A stretch of 7,827 nt of DNA, taken from assembly GCA_946479205.1 (NCBI GenBank), contig CAMLFJ010000130.1:1-7827 (forward strand). Reading direction: 5' to 3'. This document shows positions 1 to 4,024 of this stretch, in pieces. Every line of letters starts with the position of its first letter. Position 1 is the stretch's first letter. The stretch comes from an uncultured bacterium (GTDB lineage Bacteria > Methylomirabilota > Methylomirabilia > Rokubacteriales > CSP1-6). The notes beneath the pieces were generated by a model. The model saw only the letters and a program-made list of their open reading frames with translations. It was not told the origin of the DNA and made no database searches. A program made the translations under genes and the position numbers.

Positions 1-8
1 ACGCAGTA

Positions 9-812
9 ATGGCGAAAACCAAGCGCAAAAAAGGGGTCGTCCGCGAGTACGCCGTCGCCGTCGTGCTGGGCGCCCTGATCATCCTGGGAGTGGGTGCGAT
101 GATCGCCGGCTGGCTGGGGCGGGTCGCCGCCCAGCGCCTGCAAGCCCGCGCCATGGAGCCGCCGCTGCGCATGCTCGCCGTCCGGGTCTTGCGTCTGGTC
201 GTCATGCTCTTCGCGGTGGTGGTCGCGCTCGACAAGTTCGGCTTCCAGATCGCCCCGCTCGTGGCCGGCATCGGCGTGGCCGGCATCGGCATCGGCATCG
301 CGCTCCAGGGCGTGCTGAGCAACGTCATCGCGGGGCTCACCATCATCTTCACCAAGCCGTTCCGGGTGGGCGAGCACGTCGAGGTGGTCGGCATGAAGGG
401 CGACGTGCACACGATCGAGCTCTTCTCGACCACCCTGCTCCACCCCGATCGCTCCCGCATCATCATTCCCAACCGCAAGATCGTCGGGGAGATCCTCCAC
501 AACTTCGGCAACACCCGCCAGATCCACCTGGCCGTGATGGTGCCGCACGGGTCGGACCTGACCGCGGTGCTGGCCCTGGTGCGCGAGGTGGTCGTCGCCA
601 ACACCCGGGTGCTGACCGATCCCTCCCCGGTGGTCGGGGTGGCCCAGCTCGAGCTGGCCGGCGTCCGGGTCGGGGTGAACCCCTGGGTGCGGGTGGCCGA
701 TGTCGTGGCCGCTGAGGCCGAGCTCTACCGGGCCCTGGCCGATCGGTTCGCAGCCGCCGGGGTCCAGGTACCGCTTCCCAAGCAGGAAGTTCGGGTACTT
801 ATGAGTTCTTGA
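9..812 (+). CDS. mscS: MscS-family small-conductance mechanosensitive ion channel
   Basis: Inner-membrane channel that opens under membrane tension and releases solutes during hypo-osmotic shock. The 267-residue product has a basic N-terminus (KTKRKKG) and two hydrophobic helices at about residues 14-36 and 56-75. A Gly/Ala-rich pore helix follows at about 80-113, containing AGIGIGIALQG and SNVIAG, which corresponds to TM3 of E. coli MscS. Next comes the diagnostic start of the beta domain: KPFRVGEHVEV (116-126), FSTT (139-142) and IIIPNRKI (151-158). The C-terminal alpha/beta domain ends in PLPKQEVRVL, like the PYPQMDV end of E. coli MscS. Length is close to the usual 286 residues, so it is probably complete. 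Only 8 bases precede the ATG and they contain no in-frame stop, so an upstream start cannot be excluded. The TGA stop overlaps the -35 box of the next transcription unit. No terminator of its own is visible. No link to sulfur metabolism is evident. Confidence 0.93.
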   Translation: MAKTKRKKGVVREYAVAVVLGALIILGVGAMIAGWLGRVAAQRLQARAMEPPLRMLAVRVLRLVVMLFAVVVALDKFGFQIAPLVAGIGVAGIGIGIALQGVLSNVIAGLTIIFTKPFRVGEHVEVVGMKGDVHTIELFSTTLLHPDRSRIIIPNRKIVGEILHNFGNTRQIHLAVMVPHGSDLTAVLALVREVVVANTRVLTDPSPVVGVAQLELAGVRVGVNPWVRVADVVAAEAELYRALADRFAAAGVQVPLPKQEVRVLMSS

Positions 813-838
813 CAATATCGCTCAAGTTTATGTAGTAT
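809..838 (+). promoter_or_regulatory. Sigma-70-type promoter of the leader and sulfite reductase operon
   Basis: A perfect TTGACA lies at 809-814, overlapping the mscS stop. A plausible -10, TAGTAT (833-838, 4 of 6 matches to TATAAT), follows after an 18-bp spacer. The block from about 801 to 840 is strikingly AT-rich for this window. A start 6-8 bases beyond the -10 falls at about 844-846, at or next to the ATG of the Cys-rich leader ORF. A 5-bp inverted repeat, CTTGA (808-812) and TCAAG (822-826) with a 9-nt spacer, overlaps the -35 and could be an operator; this is speculative. The -10 is weaker evidence than the -35, and TATGTA at 829-834 is a poorer alternative. Confidence 0.6.
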
Positions 839-845
839 TCCCGGC

Positions 846-914
846 ATGAAGAAGGCCGCGGTCAGCGGGCGTGCGCATCCCTGTTGTTGTCCGGGCGCAC
901 GCCAGGCCTTCTAG
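846..914 (+). CDS. Poly-cysteine leader peptide (22 aa), putative cysteine-sensing attenuator ORF
   Basis: A 22-codon ORF, ATG to TAG, begins MKKAAV, carries HPCCCP at residues 11-16 and ends ARQAF. The three Cys codons (882-890) are all TGT. The 21 Cys codons I checked in the long genes of this window are TGC in all but one case (DELC in the helicase). No Shine-Dalgarno sequence precedes the ATG, and the predicted transcription start is within 0-2 nt of it, so the message is probably leaderless. The ORF lies inside hairpin 851-911, with the Cys codons in its loop, and stops just before the terminator hairpin 942-985. By analogy with amino-acid leader peptides, and with the poly-Cys short ORFs known upstream of sulfur genes in mycobacteria, it should act in cis. 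Ribosomes short of Cys-tRNA would stall on CCC and change the fold of the leader RNA. The peptide itself is probably not functional. Translation is inferred, not shown. Confidence 0.72.
   Translation: MKKAAVSGRAHPCCCPGARQAF
851..911 (+). promoter_or_regulatory. Leader RNA pause/anti-antiterminator hairpin enclosing the Cys codons
   Basis: Two perfect stem blocks are visible. GAAGGCC (851-857) pairs with GGCCTTC (905-911), 7 bp. GGCGTGCGC (868-876) pairs with GCGCACGCC (895-903), 9 bp. They are separated by an asymmetric internal loop (858-867 opposite 904). The apical loop 877-894 contains all three TGT codons. The same 905-911 segment can instead pair with GGGGGCC at 952-958 (five Watson-Crick and two G-U pairs) inside the terminator's left arm, so the two states compete. 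A ribosome stalled on 882-890 would cover the 868-876/895-903 stem and free 905-911. A ribosome at the 912-914 stop would mask 905-911. No folding energies were computed. Confidence 0.6.
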
Positions 915-941
915 CCGCCGAACGTCGTAACACCGAGACGC

Positions 942-993
942 AAAGCCGAGTGGGGGCCGTGAAGGGGCGGCCGCCGCTCGGCTTTCGTGTTTT
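942..993 (+). terminator. Intrinsic terminator/attenuator upstream of the sulfite reductase gene
   Basis: AAAGCCGAG (942-950) pairs perfectly with CTCGGCTTT (977-985). The stem continues through a T-G wobble (951/976) and two G-C pairs (952-953/974-975). After one G-G mismatch (954/973) come five more pairs (955-959/968-972), closing an 8-nt loop (960-967). A T-rich tail, TTTCGTGTTTT (983-993), follows. This is about 17 pairs, mostly G-C. It sits between the Cys-rich leader ORF and the RBS of the reductase, where a transcription attenuator belongs. It would also stop read-through from mscS. Confidence 0.75.
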
Positions 994-994
994 C

Positions 995-1000
995 AGGAGG
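995..1000 (+). promoter_or_regulatory. Ribosome-binding site fixing the sulfite reductase start
   Basis: A consensus AGGAGG ends 7 nt before the GTG at 1008. An in-frame GTG at 987 lies in the terminator's T-rich tail and would place this RBS inside the coding region, so 1008 is the better start. The site is outside the terminator stem (which ends at 985), so control is more likely by transcription termination than by RBS sequestration. Confidence 0.8.
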
Positions 1001-1007
1001 AGCGCGA

Positions 1008-2705
1008 GTGAGCGAGGCAGCGAAAGAGACCAAGGCGCAGCGGGTGGAGCGGCTCAAGCGGGAGCTGAACCCGTGGGCCGCGCACGCGGAGATCGTCCGC
1101 TTCGCACGGGAAGGCTTCCAGGCGATTCCCCCGGAGTGGCTCGGCACGTACTTCCGCTGGTGGGGCATCTATACCCAGGGCGACGGGGTGGGCGCGGTGG
1201 GCGGCAAGGGCGGCGAGGGGAAGTCGGTGCCCTACTTCATGCTGCGCATCCGTATCCCCAACGGCATGCTGTCGGCCGCGCAGCTCCGCGTGCTCGCCGA
1301 CCTGACCGAGCGCCATGCCCGCGGGGTGGCCGATCTCACCGTCCGCCAGAACGTGCAGCTGCACTGGGTGCGGATCGAGGACCTGCCCGCGATCTTCTCC
1401 GCGCTGGGCGACTGCGGCCTGAGCAGCCTCGGGACCTGCGGTGACGTGACCCGCAACATCACCGGCTGCCCGCTCGCCGGGCTCGACGCCGACGAGATCG
1501 TGGACGCCTCGCCGCTCGTGCACGCCGCGACCGCGATGGTCAACGGCAGCGCCGAGTTCTACAACCTGCCGCGCAAGTACAAGGTCTCGATCACCGGCTG
1601 CCGGGTCTGGTGCACCTATCCCGAGATCAACGACGTGGGCCTCACCGCCGTGCGCGACGGCTACAGCGGACACGTGGGCTACTCGCTGCGGGTGGGCGGC
1701 GGGCTCTCCACCCAGCCGCATCTCGCGCTTCGCCTCAACGCCTTCGTGCGGCCGGACCAGGTGCTCGCGGTGGTCAAGGGCGTCTCCGAGATCTTCCGTG
1801 ACAGCGACGTCCTCCGCCAGAATCGCGAGAAGGCACGGCTCAAGTTCCTCTTCCTCGACCACGACTGGACGCCGGACCGGTTCCTGAACGCGCTCAACGC
1901 ACGGCTGGGCTTTTCCCTCGATCCGGCCGTCCCGGAGACCCTGCCCGAGGAGGCCTATCGCGACCACGTCGGGATCCATCCGCAGAAGCAGGCCGGGCTC
2001 GTCTACGCGGGCCTGCCAATCTTGAGAGGGCGGCTCACCCCGGACCAGATGCGCGAGGTCGCTGGGCTCGCGGAACGCTTCGGCACCGGGGAGCTCCGGA
2101 CCACCACGATGCAGAACCTCATCGTGGTCAACGCGCCGCGGGCGCGGGCCGCCGAGCTCGAGCGCGCGATCGAGCGCGCCGGCTTCCCGCTGGACGCGTC
2201 CCCGTTTCGCCGCGGGACGGTGGCCTGCACCGGCAGCGAGTTCTGCAAGCTCGCGCTGACCGAGACCAAGGCTTTCGCCCGCTGGATCGTGGAGGACCTG
2301 GAGGCCCGCCTGCCCGGCTTCCAGGAGCACGTGCGCATCAACGTCACCGGCTGCCCCAACAGCTGCGGCCAGCACTGGATCGCCGACATCGGCATCGAGG
2401 GCAAGAAGATCAAGATGGACGGCCGCCTGGTGGACGCCTACTACTTCTGCGTGGGGGGCGCGGTCGGCCGCCACCAGGCGGTGGCGCGGCCCGTCGGTTA
2501 CCGGGTGCCCGCCCACGCGGTTCCCGAGGCGGTCGAGCGCCTGCTGCGCATCTACCTCGCCGAGCGGCACGCGGGCCAGAGCTTCCGCGCGTTCTGCGCC
2601 GCGCGCACCGACGACGAGCTCCGGACGTACCTGGCGGGCGCGCCCGTGGCGGCGGTCACCCGCGACGCCTCGCCCGGCCCCGTTCCCCATGGACTCGAAG
2701 GCTGA
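1008..2705 (+). CDS. sir: Ferredoxin-type siroheme sulfite (nitrite) reductase
   Basis: Soluble enzyme for the six-electron reduction of sulfite to sulfide (or nitrite to ammonia) at a siroheme bridged to a [4Fe-4S] cluster. The product is 565 residues, the family's usual length, with two ferredoxin-like half-repeats: YFMLRIRIPNG at about 76-86 with RQNVQLHW at 113-120, and TTTMQNLIV at 365-373. The cluster ligands are visible as CTGSEFC (C407, C413) and CPNSC (C449, C453). Y55 (WWGIYTQ) and C144 (TCGD) align, from memory, with Tyr69 and Cys161 of M. tuberculosis SirA/NirA, the covalently linked pair beside the siroheme. This and the Cys-rich leader favour a sulfite role, but sequence alone does not rule out nitrite. 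No NADPH flavoprotein subunit gene is near, so ferredoxin is the probable donor. The GTG start is chosen from AGGAGG at 995-1000. All 11 Cys codons are TGC. The last 20 or so residues (Ala/Pro-rich) look like a nonconserved tail. Confidence 0.93.
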   Translation: MSEAAKETKAQRVERLKRELNPWAAHAEIVRFAREGFQAIPPEWLGTYFRWWGIYTQGDGVGAVGGKGGEGKSVPYFMLRIRIPNGMLSAAQLRVLADLTERHARGVADLTVRQNVQLHWVRIEDLPAIFSALGDCGLSSLGTCGDVTRNITGCPLAGLDADEIVDASPLVHAATAMVNGSAEFYNLPRKYKVSITGCRVWCTYPEINDVGLTAVRDGYSGHVGYSLRVGGGLSTQPHLALRLNAFVRPDQVLAVVKGVSEIFRDSDVLRQNREKARLKFLFLDHDWTPDRFLNALNARLGFSLDPAVPETLPEEAYRDHVGIHPQKQAGLVYAGLPILRGRLTPDQMREVAGLAERFGTGELRTTTMQNLIVVNAPRARAAELERAIERAGFPLDASPFRRGTVACTGSEFCKLALTETKAFARWIVEDLEARLPGFQEHVRINVTGCPNSCGQHWIADIGIEGKKIKMDGRLVDAYYFCVGGAVGRHQAVARPVGYRVPAHAVPEAVERLLRIYLAERHAGQSFRAFCAARTDDELRTYLAGAPVAAVTRDASPGPVPHGLEG

Positions 2706-2734
2706 TCCCGACAACTCGAACAACTCGAAGCGAC

Positions 2735-2740
2735 AAGGAG
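2735..2740 (+). promoter_or_regulatory. Ribosome-binding site of the peroxiredoxin gene
   Basis: AAGGAG lies 8 nt before the ATG at 2749. It decides the start against an in-frame ATG at 2689, which would overlap the end of the reductase gene and add 20 polar residues (rich in Asn, Ser and Asp) absent from the family. Confidence 0.75.
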
Positions 2741-2748
2741 ACACGACC

Positions 2749-3393
2749 ATGACCCTGCGACTGGGCGACACCGCTCCCGATTTCCAGGCCGAGACCACCG
2801 CCGGCCCCGTCAGCTTCCACGACTGGCTCGGCGAGAGCTGGGCGGTCCTCTTCTCCCACCCGCGCGACTTCACGCCGGTGTGCACGACCGAGCTCGGCTA
2901 CGTCGCGCGGCTCCGGCCCGAGTTCGAGCGGCGGGGCGTCAAGGCGATCGGCCTCTCGATCGATCCGATCACGTCGCACCAGGGCTGGCTCGCCGACATC
3001 AAGGAGACGCAGGGCTACGCGGTGGACTTCCCGATCATCGCCGACCCGGACCGCAAGGTGGCCGGCCTCTACGGCATGATCCATCCCGCCCACGACGAGG
3101 TCTACACCGTCCGCACCGTGTTCGTGATCGATCCCAAGAAGAAGATCCGCCTGTTCATCACGTACCCCCAGACCACCGGGCGCAACTTCGACGAGATCCT
3201 GCGCGTGATCGACTCGCTGCAGCTCACCGACGGGCATCGCGTCGCGACCCCGGTGAACTGGAGGCCGGGCGAGGACGTGATCATCGTGCCCGCGGTCACC
3301 GACGAGGAGGCGCGGGCGAAGTTTCCGAGGGGCTGGCGCGCGCTCAAGCCGTACCTGCGTCTCACGCCCCAGCCCGAGTCGGCCAAGCGCTGA
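2749..3393 (+). CDS. 1-Cys peroxiredoxin (Prx6 subfamily)
   Basis: Cytosolic thiol peroxidase that reduces hydrogen peroxide, alkyl hydroperoxides and possibly peroxynitrite. The product is 214 residues, typical for Prx6. The active-site motif is HPRDFTPVCTTE, with peroxidatic C45, T42 and P38; the supporting arginine is R122 (TVRTVFVID). C45 is the only cysteine in the protein, so there is no resolving Cys and an outside reductant is needed. The C-terminal part (residues about 165-205, TPVNWRPGEDVII and FPRGWRALKPYLR) is the extended dimerisation arm typical of Prx6 rather than AhpC. The gene lies 43 nt after the reductase and 1 nt before the siroheme gene, in the same apparent transcript. 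Inference: it protects the oxygen-sensitive iron-sulfur/siroheme enzyme or deals with peroxide when sulfur is limiting. Family assignment is secure; its role in the operon is not. Confidence 0.94.
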   Translation: MTLRLGDTAPDFQAETTAGPVSFHDWLGESWAVLFSHPRDFTPVCTTELGYVARLRPEFERRGVKAIGLSIDPITSHQGWLADIKETQGYAVDFPIIADPDRKVAGLYGMIHPAHDEVYTVRTVFVIDPKKKIRLFITYPQTTGRNFDEILRVIDSLQLTDGHRVATPVNWRPGEDVIIVPAVTDEEARAKFPRGWRALKPYLRLTPQPESAKR

Positions 3394-3394
3394 C

Positions 3395-4024
3395 GTGAGC
3401 GCCTACTACCCGGTCTTCCTCGATCTCACGGACCGCCCCGTCCTCGTGGTGGGGGGCGGTCCGGTGGCCGAGGGGAAGGTCGAGGGCCTGCTGGCCGCGG
3501 GCGCGAACGTCACGGTGGTGAGCCCCACCGTGACGCCGCGCCTCGCGGGCTGGGTCGCGGCGGGCCGGATCGAGTATCTTCCACGCCCGTACCAGGACGG
3601 TGACGTCGCGGGGCGCCGGCTCGCGCTCGTCGCCACCGATGATCCGACGGTGAGCGGCGCGGTCGCCGCGGAGGGGCGGGAGCGCGGCATCTGGGTCAAC
3701 GCGGCCGACGAGCCCGAGCGCTGCGACTTCATCCTGCCCTCGGTGATCCGGCGCGGGCGGCTCGTGGTCGCGGTGTCCACCGGCGGCGCGAGCCCGGCGG
3801 CGGCGCGGGCGATCCGGGAGGAGCTGGAGGGCTATCTCACCGAGGACCACGCGACGCTGGTCGAGATGGCGGCGGAGGCGCGAGACGACCTGCGGCGGCG
3901 GGCGGTCACCGCGGGCCCGGCCCGCTGGCGGAGCGCGCTCGACGGCGGCCTGCGCCGGCTCATCGCGGACAAGCGCTACCGCCAGGCGCGCGCCCGGCTC
4001 GCGCGGGATCTCGAGTCGGCCTGA
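3395..4024 (+). CDS. Precorrin-2 dehydrogenase / sirohydrochlorin ferrochelatase (CysG-N/Met8 type)
   Basis: Carries out the last two steps to siroheme: NAD-dependent oxidation of precorrin-2 to sirohydrochlorin, then insertion of Fe2+. The 209-residue product begins with a Rossmann NAD site, VLVVGGGPVAEGK (16-28). The VNAADEPERCDFILPS segment (101-116) places D105 where the catalytic Asp of CysG (D104) and Met8 lies. VAVSTGGASP (125-134) includes S128, at the position of the phosphorylated Ser128 of Salmonella CysG, and the helical dimerisation domain follows. It is a stand-alone version of the CysG N-terminal half. The GTG start comes 1 nt after the peroxiredoxin stop without a clear Shine-Dalgarno, suggesting translational coupling. 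Its TGA overlaps the ATG of the next gene by one base (TGATG). Whether it has both activities or only the dehydrogenase is not decided by sequence. No separate CbiX/SirB chelatase gene is in view, which favours the bifunctional reading. Confidence 0.92.
   Translation: MSAYYPVFLDLTDRPVLVVGGGPVAEGKVEGLLAAGANVTVVSPTVTPRLAGWVAAGRIEYLPRPYQDGDVAGRRLALVATDDPTVSGAVAAEGRERGIWVNAADEPERCDFILPSVIRRGRLVVAVSTGGASPAAARAIREELEGYLTEDHATLVEMAAEARDDLRRRAVTAGPARWRSALDGGLRRLIADKRYRQARARLARDLESA

Noticed and set aside
938..948. GACGCAAAGCC-like string (starting at about 937) resembling the conserved core of c-di-GMP-I (GEMM) riboswitches
   Set aside because: The 11-base string matches, but the upstream GGCAAACC part and the downstream tetraloop receptor are missing. 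The same bases are fully explained as the left arm of the terminator. A covariance-model scan of 813-1007 would settle it.
987..1007. GTG at 987 as start of the reductase
   Set aside because: It lies in the T-rich tail of the terminator and would translate through the AGGAGG site. GTG 1008 has ideal RBS spacing.
884..1444. 186-codon plus-strand frame starting within the Cys codons of the leader
   Set aside because: It runs out of frame through the terminator and into the reductase gene, is rich in Arg/Gly/Pro as expected of a shadow, and has no RBS.
2689..2748. ATG at 2689 as start of the peroxiredoxin
   Set aside because: It adds 20 non-family residues and overlaps the reductase gene. ATG 2749 has AAGGAG 8 nt upstream and begins exactly where the Prx6 family does.
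993..2885. Long antisense open frame (630 codons) opposite the reductase gene
   Set aside because: It lies opposite a gene with unmistakable family motifs. It has no recognisable domains, and long antisense frames are expected in high-GC coding DNA.
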